From positions 33,029,799 through 33,093,798 of the forward strand of contig CM076851.1 in NCBI GenBank assembly GCA_039519185.1: 64,000 bases of DNA. Reading direction: 5' to 3'. Below, piece by piece: positions 46,743-57,068 of this stretch (position 1 is the first letter of the stretch; every line of letters starts with the position of its first letter). The translations under genes were made by a program, and so were the position numbers. The notes under the pieces were generated by a model that saw only the letters and a program-made list of their open reading frames with translations, made no database searches and had not been told where the DNA came from. The stretch comes from Astragalus membranaceus. Lineage: Eukaryota; Streptophyta; Magnoliopsida; Fabales; Fabaceae.

Positions 46743-49700
46743 ATGCGCGGAGCTGTTAATCCTAAGGATTTACTTTTCGATCCAGAGATTGAGAAAACTG
46801 CGAGAGCTAATAGAAAGGAAGCAAGGTTAAGGAAGCAAGGAGCAACAACCGGAGAATCTTCTGTGCAACAAACTGTGACTGAAATTATGGGAGAAAATCC
46901 ACCACCTGCTCGCACTCTTGGTGACTTTGGTAGAAGAAATCAAGGCGTCCAAGCATACACCTTCCAACCTGTGGGAGCTGTGGCATTTGAGATCAAGTCT
47001 TCGATCCTCACTGCCTTGAAAACAGAACAATTCTCTGGGTCTGATGCTGAAGATCCAAATCAACACTTATTTCAGTTCTATGAAATTTGCGGGTCCACAA
47101 ATCCCGTGGGAGTGACTGATGACCAGAAAAAGTTGCGTCTCTTTCCATATACTTTGACTGGGAGGGCTAAAGATTGGCTAAACACTATCCCAGCAGGAAC
47201 TATTAACAATTGGGGTGATCTAGAGAGCAAGTACTTAGAAAGATTCTTTCCAATTTCTAAGTTCATCAAGAAGAGGGCTGAAATATCAAATTTTGAGCAA
47301 GGAGATGCTGAGTCTCTCTATGATGCTTGGGAAAGGTTCAAACTGCTATTAAAAAAATGTCCTGGGCATGGAATTGATGACTTTGTTCAGTTGCAAACTT
47401 TCTGTCATGGTTTGCGTCCTCAAACAAGAATGATGTTAGATGCCTCAGCTGGAGGGTCTTTGGGTACTAAAACTGAAGCTGAAGCAAGACAGTTAGTGGA
47501 GCATATGGCTTCTAATGAGTACCGGATTCAAAATGATAGAGGGGCAACAAAGAGGCCAGGAATTTTAGAGTTGGACGCTAATAGTGCTGTGTTGGCCCAA
47601 CAAAAGGTAATGTCACTTCAAATTGAAGCTCTCACTAAACAGTTAGCTGCTGCTTGTAACTATTGTCGCAGAAATGCTCATGAAGGTGACTGTGCAACTC
47701 ATGGAGATAACAGTGAACAGGTTAATTATATGGGCAACTTTCAAAAGCAAGGTGGGAACCCTTATTCTAACACCTACAATCCTGGGTGGAAGAATCATCC
47801 CAACTTCTCTTGGAAGAATAATGATACCGCAGGGTCACATCAGCAGCAACCTAGTCAAGAACAAAGAAAGCCATCTCCTATGGAGGAAGCGTTGACTCAG
47901 TTTATGCAAATGACAAAGACAACCTTTCAATCTCAAGACCAAGCTATGAAGAATATGGAAAAGAATCATGAATCTTCCATAAAGAATCTAGAGACTCAAA
48001 TTGGGCAGTTATCAAAGCAGCTTGCTGGATCATCTAACAGCGGTTTCTCAGCTAGTACAGTTGACAACCCTAGGGATGAAACTGCTAAGGCTATCTCTCT
48101 AAGAAGTGGTCGGGAGTTGCCGACTCCGGTGGTAAATTGTGAAAAGAAGGTGTCAGTTGAAAATGAAAGAAAAGAGTTGAGTGAAAAGAATGAAAATGAA
48201 AAAAATGGAGGAGTTGAAAATGAGTTGAGTAAGAAAAGTGAAGAAGGTGTGAAGTCTAACACTAATAAAAACAATTTGTTCTTTGATGTGCAGGTACAAG
48301 AGAAACCCAAGGCACCTCCTCCGCAAGTGAAGCTGCCGTATCCTCATGCTAGCAAGAAAAATCAAAAAGATGAGCAGTTTTTTAAGTTCATGGAGGTTTT
48401 CAAGCGGCTACAAATCAATATACCCTTCGCAGAAGCTCTAGAACAGATGCCCATATATGCCAAATTCATGAAGGAGCTTTTGACAAAGAAGAGGAAATTT
48501 AAAGAGGATGAAACAGTGGCTTTGACTGAAGAGTGCAGTGCCATAATTCAAAGGAAGCTTCCTCAGAAAATGAAAGATCCGGGAAACTTCACCATTCCGT
48601 GTGCAATTGGCGACATAGCCGTTGGCAAAGCTCTCTGTGATCTGGGGGCCAGTATTAATCTTATGCCATTGTCTATGCTGAAGAGACTTGGTGGTGGTGA
48701 GGTGAAGCCGACTAGAATGTCTCTGACACTTGCTGATCGATCAATAAAATACCCTTATGGAGTGTTGGAAGATGTTCTGGTCAGAGTTGACAAATTCCTA
48801 TTTCCGGTAGACTTTGTGATACTTGACATGGAGGAAGATGCAGAGGTACCACTTATCCTGGGAAGACCATTTTTAGCCACAGGGCGAGCTTTGATTGATG
48901 TGCAACAAGGGAAGCTAATCTTAAGGTTCCAGGATGAGAATATCACTTTTAATGTTTTTGAAGCTATGCGCCATCCTGATGACAAAGGACAGTGTTTTAG
49001 GGTGGATGTACTTGATAATTCTGTGAAAGAGACCTTTAGACAGGAAGTACCATCTCCTCCATTGGAAAAGGTAATTGTGAATTCTATTGAAGAAGCAGAG
49101 GAGAATCTGGGCAGTGAAATAGAAGACTGTGTCCGGCAATTTGAAGCTTCTCAAATAGAAAATATCTCCAAGAAAAAGGAAGAGCTAGATAGGGGGGAGA
49201 GTCCCGAGAAAAAGATCCCTGAATTGAAACAACTCCCCTCTCATTTGAAGTATGTGTTCCTTGCAGATAATGATCTTCATCCAGCTATCATTAGCAGCTC
49301 TTTGACCAAATTGGAAGAGGAGAAGCTGATGAGGGTACTAAGAAGCAACAAGAATGCGTTGGGATGGACTATCTCTGATCTTAAGGGGATAAGTCCAGCT
49401 TTTTGCATGCATAAGATCAAGTTGGAAGAAGAGTTCAAACCTGTGATCCAACCTCAGCGGAGATTAAATCCTACAATGAAAGAGGTGGTGCGTAAGGAAG
49501 TTTTAAAGCTCTTAGAGGCCGGGATGATTTATCCTATCTCAGATAGCTCATGGGTGAGTCCGGTTCATGTGGTCCCTAAGAAGGGTGGTATGACGGTAGT
49601 GAAGAATGACAAGAATGAGCTGATTCCGACTCGAACTGTTACGGGTTGGAGAATGTGTATAGACTACCGGAGGTTAAACCAGGCAACCAGGAAGGACCAC

Positions 49701-51551
49701 TTCCCGTTGCCATTCATGGATCAGATGCTGGAGAGGTTGGCTGGACAAGTATTCTATTGCTTTCTGGATGGATACTCTGGGTATAACCAGATAGCAGTAG
49801 ACCCAGAAGACCAAGAGAAGACAGCTTTCACGTGTCCATTCGGTGTGTTCGCATATCGGAGGATGCCCTTCGGGTTGTGCAATGCTCCAGCGACTTTTCA
49901 AAGGTGCATGCTTTCTATTTTCTCTAATATGATGGAAACTGCAATTGAGGTATTTATGGACGATTTTTCTGTTTTTGGTTCTACTTATGATTCTTGCTTG
50001 GCTAACCTTGATGCGGTTTTAAAACGATGCACTGAAACCAATTTAGTTTTGAATTGGGAGAAGTGCCACTTTATGGTCAAGGAAGGTATTGTGCTTGGCC
50101 ATAAAATTTCTGCAAAAGGCATTGAGGTTGACCAAGCGAAAATCGAAGTGATAGAAAAGTTACCTCCTCCTCTAAATGTAAAAGGAGTGAGAAGTTTTTT
50201 AGGACACGCCGGTTTTTATCGACGTTTCATAAAAGACTTCTCCAAGATTGCAAAACCTTTATGCAATCTACTTGTTAAGGAGGCTGAGTTTGTATTTGAT
50301 AATGATTGTCTGTGTGCTTTTAATATCCTAAAGGAAAAACTTGTCTCTGCTCCAGTCATAGTAGCACCAAATTGGGATGCTCCGTTTGAGCTCATGTGCG
50401 ATGCTAGTGATTACGCAGTGGGTGCTGTATTGGGGCAGAGATCAGAGAAATTTTTTCATGCCATTTATTATGCTAGCAAGGTCTTAAATGCGAATCAAGT
50501 CAACTATGCAACAACCGAAAAAGAATTGCTAGCCATAGTATTTGCATTGGAAAAATTTCGTTCCTATTTGGTTGGATCGAAAGTAATTGTTTTTACTGAC
50601 CATGCAGCAATTAAATATCTGCTAACCAAGGGCGAGTCTAAGCCTCGACTCCTTAGATGGATTTTGCTTTTGCAGGAATTTGACTTGGAAATCAAGGACA
50701 AAAAAGGGAGTGAGAACGTGGTAGCAGATCATTTGTCAAGGCTAGAGAACAAAGAAGTGACTGCTCTAGCAAAAGAAATCCTGGAAGAGTTCCCAGATGA
50801 AAAGTTGCTTGCCATTGTAGAAAGACCTTGGTTCGCCGACATTGCAAATTACAAGGCAGCCGGAAAGGTCCCGGAAGATCTCACATGGCAACAAAAGAAA
50901 AAGTTCCTCCATGATGCCAAACATTACCTGTGGGATGATCCTTATCTCTACAAGGTTGGGGCGGATGGACTTTTGAGAATATGTGTGTCTGGTGCCGAAA
51001 GTAAAAGCATTCTCTGGCATTGTCATGACTCTCCCTGTGGAGGGCACTATAATGGGGAACGCACAGCTGCTAAGGTTCTCCAATCTGATTTTCACTGGCC
51101 ATCCCTCTTCAAGGATGCACATGACTACGTGAGAAGCTGTGACAAATGCCAGAGGACTGGCAATATTTCACGTAAGGGGGAGATGCCATTGAATCCCATC
51201 CTTGAAGTAGAAGTATTTGATTGTTGGGGCATAGATTTTATGGGACCATTCCCACCCTCTTACAATTGTGAGTACATCTTGGTGGCAGTCGACTATGTCT
51301 CCAAATGGGTTGAAGCTACTGCCACTTCCAAGAGCGATTCCCAAACTGTGGTAAAATTTGTGAAGAAGAACATCTTCTCTAGATTCGGTGTGCCAAGAGT
51401 CCTAATCAGTGATGGGGGTAGCCACTTTTGCAACACCCAACTCAACAATGTTCCAACTGAGTTAAATGTCACACACGCACTATTGAGCAAGTATGTGCTA
51501 GTGAAAGTACCATATGTGGGATTGAATTCGAGTGGCCAGTCTGAAAGTTGA
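46743..51551 (+). CDS. Gag-pol polyprotein of the + strand Athila, integrase truncated
   Basis: I start at the ATG at 46743 (MRGAVNPKDLLFDPEIEK); the open frame extends 22 codons upstream without an ATG. Order: gag core (LRLFPYTLTGRAKDWLNTIP near 47130; SLYDAWERFKLLLKKCPGHG), knuckle-like CNYCRRNAHEGDC (near 47655), a coiled-coil/Lys-Glu linker, protease (LCDLGASINLMP, about 48631-48666), RT (FPLPFMDQMLERL; active site FMDD 49953-49964), RNase H (LMCDASDYAVGAVLGQ near 50395; FTDHAAIKYL), integrase zinc domain (HCHDSPCGGHYNGE...CDKC, 51018-51150) and the first two catalytic Asp residues (GIDFMGPFP, codon 51234; ISDGGSHFC, codon 51411). After HFCN the family sequence stops and about 40 unrelated residues follow, so the third catalytic residue (Glu) and the C-terminal domain are missing. 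The other enzymes look intact. Confidence 0.95.
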   Translation: MRGAVNPKDLLFDPEIEKTARANRKEARLRKQGATTGESSVQQTVTEIMGENPPPARTLGDFGRRNQGVQAYTFQPVGAVAFEIKSSILTALKTEQFSGSDAEDPNQHLFQFYEICGSTNPVGVTDDQKKLRLFPYTLTGRAKDWLNTIPAGTINNWGDLESKYLERFFPISKFIKKRAEISNFEQGDAESLYDAWERFKLLLKKCPGHGIDDFVQLQTFCHGLRPQTRMMLDASAGGSLGTKTEAEARQLVEHMASNEYRIQNDRGATKRPGILELDANSAVLAQQKVMSLQIEALTKQLAAACNYCRRNAHEGDCATHGDNSEQVNYMGNFQKQGGNPYSNTYNPGWKNHPNFSWKNNDTAGSHQQQPSQEQRKPSPMEEALTQFMQMTKTTFQSQDQAMKNMEKNHESSIKNLETQIGQLSKQLAGSSNSGFSASTVDNPRDETAKAISLRSGRELPTPVVNCEKKVSVENERKELSEKNENEKNGGVENELSKKSEEGVKSNTNKNNLFFDVQVQEKPKAPPPQVKLPYPHASKKNQKDEQFFKFMEVFKRLQINIPFAEALEQMPIYAKFMKELLTKKRKFKEDETVALTEECSAIIQRKLPQKMKDPGNFTIPCAIGDIAVGKALCDLGASINLMPLSMLKRLGGGEVKPTRMSLTLADRSIKYPYGVLEDVLVRVDKFLFPVDFVILDMEEDAEVPLILGRPFLATGRALIDVQQGKLILRFQDENITFNVFEAMRHPDDKGQCFRVDVLDNSVKETFRQEVPSPPLEKVIVNSIEEAEENLGSEIEDCVRQFEASQIENISKKKEELDRGESPEKKIPELKQLPSHLKYVFLADNDLHPAIISSSLTKLEEEKLMRVLRSNKNALGWTISDLKGISPAFCMHKIKLEEEFKPVIQPQRRLNPTMKEVVRKEVLKLLEAGMIYPISDSSWVSPVHVVPKKGGMTVVKNDKNELIPTRTVTGWRMCIDYRRLNQATRKDHFPLPFMDQMLERLAGQVFYCFLDGYSGYNQIAVDPEDQEKTAFTCPFGVFAYRRMPFGLCNAPATFQRCMLSIFSNMMETAIEVFMDDFSVFGSTYDSCLANLDAVLKRCTETNLVLNWEKCHFMVKEGIVLGHKISAKGIEVDQAKIEVIEKLPPPLNVKGVRSFLGHAGFYRRFIKDFSKIAKPLCNLLVKEAEFVFDNDCLCAFNILKEKLVSAPVIVAPNWDAPFELMCDASDYAVGAVLGQRSEKFFHAIYYASKVLNANQVNYATTEKELLAIVFALEKFRSYLVGSKVIVFTDHAAIKYLLTKGESKPRLLRWILLLQEFDLEIKDKKGSENVVADHLSRLENKEVTALAKEILEEFPDEKLLAIVERPWFADIANYKAAGKVPEDLTWQQKKKFLHDAKHYLWDDPYLYKVGADGLLRICVSGAESKSILWHCHDSPCGGHYNGERTAAKVLQSDFHWPSLFKDAHDYVRSCDKCQRTGNISRKGEMPLNPILEVEVFDCWGIDFMGPFPPSYNCEYILVAVDYVSKWVEATATSKSDSQTVVKFVKKNIFSRFGVPRVLISDGGSHFCNTQLNNVPTELNVTHALLSKYVLVKVPYVGLNSSGQSES

Positions 51552-51671
51552 CGCTCAACTTGTCTCTGTGATATTCGTGTTAATTAGTGGATTCTACTTG
51601 ATTGCTGGTTATCTGGTGTTGGTTTGTCTTGTCTTTGCTTGAGGACAAGAAAATGTCCAAGTTTGGGGTTG
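51552..51671 (+). other. 3' end and polypurine tract of the + strand Athila
   Basis: A short non-coding tail with GCTTGAGGACAAG and the PPT AAGTTTGGGGTTG (51659-51671). The spacer and ORF3 found in long Athila elements are absent. Confidence 0.8.
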
Positions 51672-52974
51672 TGATGAACCCTCATCACATGATGTGGTTC
51701 ATAGTTTTCAAGAGAGTTTTTATACAAATTTAGTGATGAATTAGTTAAATTCTGTGATGAATTGTACTGAATTGTGCTTTTTGGAATTTACTTGCTTTGC
51801 AGTGTTTATGCTTGGTTTGTTGTATTTTTGTGCCCAGGGAATAGGTGGAACGAAAAGACAAGGCACTGCAAACAAATGGATTCGAGAGCGCAGGAGTTGG
51901 GAGTGGCGCGCCACTCACGTGCGGCGCGCAAGAGGCGCGCGAGACAACAGAAGAACCAGGAGGACGCATCTCTCCAGGGCGCTTAAGTGACGCGCGGCGC
52001 GCCAATGGTGCACGAGTTCACGGCGCCTTCTGCCACTCTGCGCGTAAGTGGCGCGCGCCGCGCCACTGCAGCGCGAAATTACTGTGCTTGCGTTAAAAAC
52101 AGATCCAGGACGCGTTTTCAAAGGACTTTTGGCCGTTTTTGGAACCCTAGAACAGGAGAAGAGCAATTCCGGCTGACGGCTACCGAAGAATCAAGACTTG
52201 GGAACAAGGATTAAAGCTTCATATGTGTTCATCATCATCTTCCACTTGTAATTTTCCTTGTTTCTCTTCTTTTATCATGTGTAACTAAACCCGTTTATGT
52301 TAGGGATGAAGGAATATTGATGGAACCACTATTGTAGCTGATCTAGAACCATATTTATATCTTTCTCTCTCGGATTTGTGTATCGGAATTTTGTGCTTAA
52401 TGCGTTTTATGGTTGGAAAACTCATACAATGATATTTTGTTTAATTATGAAATGGAAGTTTTGTTTTGAATGTTTGAATTTCGATACCTTCAATTTGTGG
52501 CTTAGGAATAATCAATAAATTGTTGTATATTGCAAACCATTGTTTTTACTGCTTGTTGTTAATTAGAATAATCTAAGGAATTGGGGATTCTAGTTATCTA
52601 CAAAGTACTAATTACCTAAGGAATTAGGAATTAGTTGATAGTGTTGGTTTGATAGCAAATTAGAGAGAGTTTATCCTTCGAATTAGATTAGCGCAATAGT
52701 GTGAAATCAATAGGAATTCATCCCTAGCATTTCCTCCATCGTATCTTTTCCAACGTGTTCTTCGTGTCTCTCGTTAAAAACTCAAAAATATTTTATTGCT
52801 TTACATTCGAGCTTCATAGCTCAACAATTATCAAACAAACCTTTTTTTTTAAATTTGGTTCACATTAGTTGTTGTTAGCGTAATTAGTAATTGAATTCGA
52901 TCCTTGAGGACGATATCCGGTTCTTACCGATTTTATTACTTGAACGATTTGGTACACTTGCCAATATTCTAACA
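51672..52974 (+). repeat. 3' LTR of the + strand Athila (1303 bp)
   Basis: Pairs with 45257-46559. Most differences lie in the GC-rich block, for example CGCGTAAG against CGCTTAAG and GTGGTGCG against GTGGCGCG, consistent with CpG decay. Confidence 0.95.
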
Positions 52975-52979
52975 GAATC

Positions 52980-53234
52980 TCTCATGGGTCTATTTCTATC
53001 ATTAATCATACCTATTGGGCCCATGTTGATGAATTCATTTCTGTGGCCTTCTTCAGTATCATGCTGTGAACCAGGTCCTCCTCCAACTGAGGCTGATCTT
53101 GAGCTCTGTCCTTCACTGTGATGAGACATGTTTCTGCAGTTTTGCTTTCTTTGCTTTTGAAGCCTTAGGAAACTCCTGAACCTTCTTTCACTCTCTGGAT
53201 CGAACTCAAATTCTGGTGGCTTGTCTTTAGGCAT
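52980..53234 (-). pseudogene. Gag N terminus of the outer Athila-type element
   Basis: 85 codons from the Met at 53234 (MPKDKPPEFEFDPESERRFR), basic and Ser/Gly-rich, ending at the TSD of the + strand Athila insertion (52975-52979). It is continuous in reading frame with 45256-44069, giving a gag of about 480 residues before the insertion. Confidence 0.85.
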
Positions 53235-53383
53235 AAGCTAGTGCATCTGCACCTGTTTCTGCACAGAAAATAACTACCAGAGTAATAACTACCAGAGTAA
53301 TAAAACACTGCGAGAGGGAGAGAAAGAAAAGCAATGGAAGGTTGCAAACCCTCACTCCCATTTTCATTCACCATCTGAACCAG
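53235..53383 (-). other. Leader of the outer Athila-type element
   Basis: About 150 bases between gag and the presumed LTR end, with a tandem 16-bp unit (TAACTACCAGAGTAA, 53269-53300) and one copy of the GTGCAGAWGCAC motif (53240-53253). The expected Athila primer site is not present; the minus strand next to the LTR reads TGGTTCAGATGGTG, which I cannot match to a tRNA. Confidence 0.5.
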
Positions 53384-54422
53384 TGGTGTGTGAAAAGATG
53401 TGCAAGTATACCCAGTCACAAACATGTAATACAATGATAAGAAAGGTCGAACCCACGGGGATTGGATTAACTTTATGTATGTTTAGAAAGCATATAAATT
53501 AGTACTACTATTCTACTCACAAATTTTGGGGTTTTAAGCTAAGTGAAAATAGAATACAAATATGTAAAAGAATAGGAAGGAAATCAGTTGAGAAAGATGG
53601 TAGAGATGTTTTCACCAAATAATGTTCTTTTCAGGGTTTCTATGCTTTTAGTGATGCAGAAGCACCAAGGTGCAGTTGCATTGAGTGCAGTTGCATGAGT
53701 GTGTGCTTTTCAGCTACTTTTTTCAGAGTTTCGTTACAAGTTTCCTATGTCTGGGCTTGCTAAATAACTTCACTCCTGCCTTTGAAGTACCCACTGTTTC
53801 ACCCTAAGGACTATGTTATCCTATGTCTAGGACTTAACATGGTTTTAATAAAGTTTTCTTTATTACACAAGTTAACAAAGTCTTCATGAAAACACTCACC
53901 CTTATTAGTCTTGATTTCTAATGATAAACCATGTCTGTGAATATAACTCTACTTATTCTAAGTGATCAACCTTAAAATAAGATGGATGTAGTATAACACA
54001 AGACACAAAATGCTTGCAACACTAAAAAGCACAATAATTTACTCAAAAGTTCATTATAAAGTTAGAACATCTCAACCAAAAAGGTTTAGCTCATAATATG
54101 CATTGCAAGGCAAAGATGGATGAAATGAAACATATTAATATAGATGAAAATACAAGAGATATCAATAAGGTAGAGATTACACTGCTTGAAATATTCTTGC
54201 ATAAAATTGCCCTGCAGTGCAGAAGCACTGACTTCTTGGTGCAGTTGCACCTAACTAAGTTGATGAAGAAGTGAAGGAAGAAGTTGTCGATTCCTTCCTC
54301 ACCTTCTTGCCAACTATCTACTATAAAAACTATAAGAAATGAAACTACTAAAATATAAGTAAGTATGATCTACATATTATCAAGTGAGATATGCGATGCT
54401 CTTCAAGTGAGAAGTGGGAGCC

Positions 54423-54431
54423 CTTTTTATA
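54423..54431 (-). promoter_or_regulatory. Probable TATA box in the outer Athila 5' LTR
   Basis: Minus strand TATAAAAAG in GGCTATAAAAAGGGC, a strong match to plant TATA boxes, about 545 bp into the LTR. Confidence 0.65.
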
Positions 54432-54798
54432 GCCTTGGAGATTTCCTTTGCTTGAGGGTTTTCTTGAAAACCAAGTTAACCTAAGGAGGCTTAACCATGG
54501 TTTCTTTTCTGATCTTTAGATAAGGAGATTGAGTTCAACACATTTCCATAAGGAGAGGTCCAATTGTGTAAGTCCATATGTCTTTAGGTGAGTAGCCTTT
54601 CATGATGATGTTTATGGTGGGCGCCTCCTTATGCATGTGGGCATGTGCTCCATGTGAATTGTGACAAAGCATGATGTCATAGAAGTTTTGGAGCAGAGGT
54701 ATGAATTGAGGTGCTTCCATTGTGGGGTTATAAATCTTCAGCGTAGGATGGTGCAGAAGCATCATCTGTAGGAAAACTGAACAAATACATCAGACATA

Positions 54799-54802
<4 letters not shown>

Positions 54803-54838
<36 letters not shown>
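54803..54838. repeat. (AT)n microsatellite
   Basis: About 17 AT repeats in the outer element's 5' LTR. Confidence 0.95.
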
Positions 54839-54840
<2 letters not shown>

Positions 54841-54975
54841 GCTTTATTCATCACTTAATTCCTAGAATGTTGTTATTTTACTAATACCACTATATTTAAC
54901 ACACTTTGTACTTGAGTTTCAAGCAATTTGTTACGTTTAGAAGTATAAATAACTCTATATAATTTAGAGTTATCA

Positions 54976-56608
54976 ACCAGCAACCACCACCATGCATTAC
55001 CCCTGAAAGTTTAGAGTTTAAGAAAATCAACCAACTCATCTTCTTCTCCTCCATTTTCCCCATTTTCGCAAACCTTTGAGCTTGGAGGGGATGAGAGAAA
55101 ATTCTGAAATCTTGACTTGCATGTGTGATTTGAGGCTGGATTTGGGTAGATTTCAAGCAACATTGTTGATTAGAACAACCAACTAGAATATTTAAGGGCT
55201 GGGGGTCGAGAGTTGGTGTCATAGGAGCTGTTTTGGGTGTCATCCACTTCATCTCTTGTTTGCATTTCGAAATTGCTACACAAGTTGTGAGTTCCTTACT
55301 TTAATCTTTAGATTTTCGGGAATGCATGTTGATTCACAATGTGTGTTTTGATTTTTTTGAAGTTGCATGTGACTGGTTGTGATTGGAATCTCTGAAATTA
55401 TGGTTGAAGTGCTGAAATGTTGTTAATTTGTGTGGGTTACTATGTGATTTGCGAAATTGGTTGTTGAGTGATTCATTGTCATGAAAATCATACCTGAAAT
55501 GATTGAATATGCTATGGTAATGACGTTAAAGTTGATTAGGTAGTGATTGGAGTAACTATTAGCACCAACAGGTTGGAAATTTTCGAGAAAAAAACTGAAT
55601 TTTGTAAAACTGCACAGGTTATGAACCTGTTCACACACTATGAATTGATTCCCCAGTTGTGAACCTGTTCCCCGATAGTGAACCTGTTCCCATTTTGTGA
55701 ACTTGTTCACACTCTGTGAATCTGTTCCTAGATGGTGAATCTATTCCCATTTTGTGAATCTATTCACACTCTATGAATATGTTCCCAGAATTTTTCTAAA
55801 AACTAAAAATTTTCCAATTTTGCCTATCCAAGGGTACCTCTCTATCTAATCCAACCCCATCCTTAATTCAACCTAAAATAGTTTATGTATGATTGAATGA
55901 GTTTGACACATATATGATAAGACATAATGGAGTTTTGATATTACAGGTTATTATATCTCGTTGAATGTGTGTGAATCGAGTGAGAATGATTAAAGGGGTT
56001 AATTAAATGCATAATATACGAGGGGGATGACGATCCCAAGAGGTTAAAAGCACACTTGGTGGCGGGAAGTCATGAACCCATAAGCCAAGGCCTAGCATTA
56101 CTCGGTATAGCTATTCAAGTTGGGTTCTCCGTTGAGGGGTCACGGAGGAACTCATTGAGATTGTAATCTCACTGCTTATGATTGTGGTGTTTTCAGATGT
56201 ACAGGGCAAAGTGAAGGATACCGAGGAGAAGTATTTGCTGATGTAGCTGCTTAGTTTATCGAGGGATCCTTTTGGATCAATTTATGTTATGTTTGCTTAG
56301 CTTTCCCTTGTCATGTTTATGTTGTAACCCCTTAAACTGAATCTTTGATATAATAATCAAAGTTAGTTTGTTATGTAAACCCTAACTTGAATATTTGGAC
56401 ACCGAATGTTTATTGACTGTAAGGATCTAATTTCCGTTATGTAGCTTATGCGGATTTTGGATAGTTTTATATCAAGGAACCCTATTGAGGAGGTTAATTC
56501 CCTCAAGGTTTTTAATTGGTCCAAACTTTCAAGTAGGTTTATAACTTTGATTGTATAGAAATGGTTAACATTCTAGACTTTATGACGTCTAAAGATTAGG
56601 ATGTTACA
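54976..56608 (+). repeat. Partial LTR of an older retrotransposon, split by the outer Athila element
   Basis: Ends AGGATGTTACA and is followed by an initiator-Met-type primer site, so this is the 3' part of a 5' LTR on the + strand. Its start should lie left of the window, beyond the outer Athila. It has no coding and contains a degenerate 20-22 bp tandem repeat (55617-55795). Confidence 0.75.
55617..55795. repeat. Degenerate minisatellite, core GTGAACCTGTTCCC
   Basis: About nine units of 20-22 bp (GTGAAYCTRTTCMCA...), many diverged; a feature of the old LTR. Confidence 0.85.
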
Positions 56609-56611
56609 TTT

Positions 56612-56623
56612 TGGTATCAGAGC
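56612..56623 (+). other. Primer binding site of the older retrotransposon
   Basis: TGGTATCAGAGC, three bases after the LTR end; complementary to the 3' end of initiator tRNA-Met. It is a primer site and not part of a tRNA gene. Confidence 0.85.
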
Positions 56624-57068
56624 AGTTCGACCTTGTCGGGCTTAGTAAATTATTAGATAGATCGAGTCAGCTAGGGACTGTGACAGGCGATTCTTAGAAC
56701 CTCGCAACATGTGGTGTGAAGCGTTGAGCTTGATCAACTCAATATTTAATGCAACGTACTGAGAACAACGACAATCGGTTGCCTTAGCCCCGAACACTGA
56801 ACCATGGGATTCCCGGCTTTCTCCCTTTTTCAAAGTGTGTAGCGGAAGTAGAGGGATACAGATAAGGTTAAGGAGCGGAGGAATGGGAATCCATGCTGGT
56901 TCGAAAGATTGAGGGCAACCGTCTAGCCTCTGGAGCCGGTTTTACCATTGTGTCACCGAACAACTCTTCGGTGGTCACCCATAGGATCGTAAGCTTGAGA
57001 ATTCTCCCATTGAGAAAGTGATAGTCTCATAGACTTGTTCGGAATAAGTGGGCATCTTGAGACCTTGG
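56624..57068 (+). other. Leader fragment of the older retrotransposon
   Basis: About 445 bp of non-coding internal sequence, cut off by the insertion at 57069. Too little is visible to say whether the element is Ty3/gypsy or Ty1/copia. Confidence 0.6.

Larger units (their letters stand above)
45257..52974 (+). mobile_element. Athila-type Ty3/gypsy element with one long gag-pol frame and truncated integrase
   Basis: LTRs of 1303 bp (45257-46559 and 51672-52974) start TGATGAACCCTCATCA and end TTCTAACA; TSD GAATC lies at 45252-45256 and 52975-52979. The primer site is the classic Athila TGGCGCCGTTGCCGGGGA (46566-46583). One uninterrupted frame encodes gag, protease, RT, RNase H and the beginning of integrase. 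By eye the LTRs differ by about 14 substitutions and two single-base indels (about 1.1%), so it is fairly young. It is inserted in gag of the outer element, in opposite orientation. Confidence 0.96.
1..54975 (-). mobile_element. Athila-type Ty3/gypsy LTR retrotransposon, outer host of four nested insertions, left end outside window
   Basis: This element reads right to left: 5' LTR (about 54975-53384), gag, protease, RT/RNase H, integrase, ORF3, polypurine tract (PPT), then the first 37 bases of the 3' LTR at the window's left edge. The pairing rests on the LTR start (minus strand TGATAACTC...), which is at 54975 and again at 37, with some 35 bases nearly identical. Four later insertions (1670-9631, 12333-25267, 27122-43115, 45257-52974), each with a 5-bp target duplication, account for about 44.6 kb, leaving roughly 10.3 kb of its own sequence plus the unseen LTR. 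The Athila assignment rests on the FMDD-type RT active site, the DLGAS protease, an ORF downstream of integrase, and the 3' GAGGACAAG...GTTTCGGGGTG region. Frameshifts and three RT stop codons make it defective. The flanking TSD should be ACCAG (54976-54980), but its partner lies outside the window. Confidence 0.9.
53384..54975 (-). repeat. 5' LTR of the outer Athila-type element (inner boundary approximate)
   Basis: The outer end (minus strand TGATAACTC...) at 54975 is fixed by the match to 1-37. The inner end is inferred from ...TTGCACATCTTTTCACACACCA, which resembles Athila LTR ends. It holds a probable TATA box (54423-54431), an (AT)n run (54803-54838) and AGTGCAGAAGCACT-type motifs at 53652-53695, 54216-54250 and 54752-54764. 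Small frames in it are not credible genes. Confidence 0.75.

Noticed and set aside
56612..56623. tRNA-Met gene suggested by TGGTATCAGAGC (also at 3644)
   Set aside because: Only the 12-base primer-site complement is present; there is no cloverleaf.
54976..57068. Host gene or intergenic DNA between the outer element and the one at 57069
   Set aside because: The LTR end GGATGTTACA plus an initiator-Met primer site shows it is part of an older retrotransposon; no exons are recognisable.
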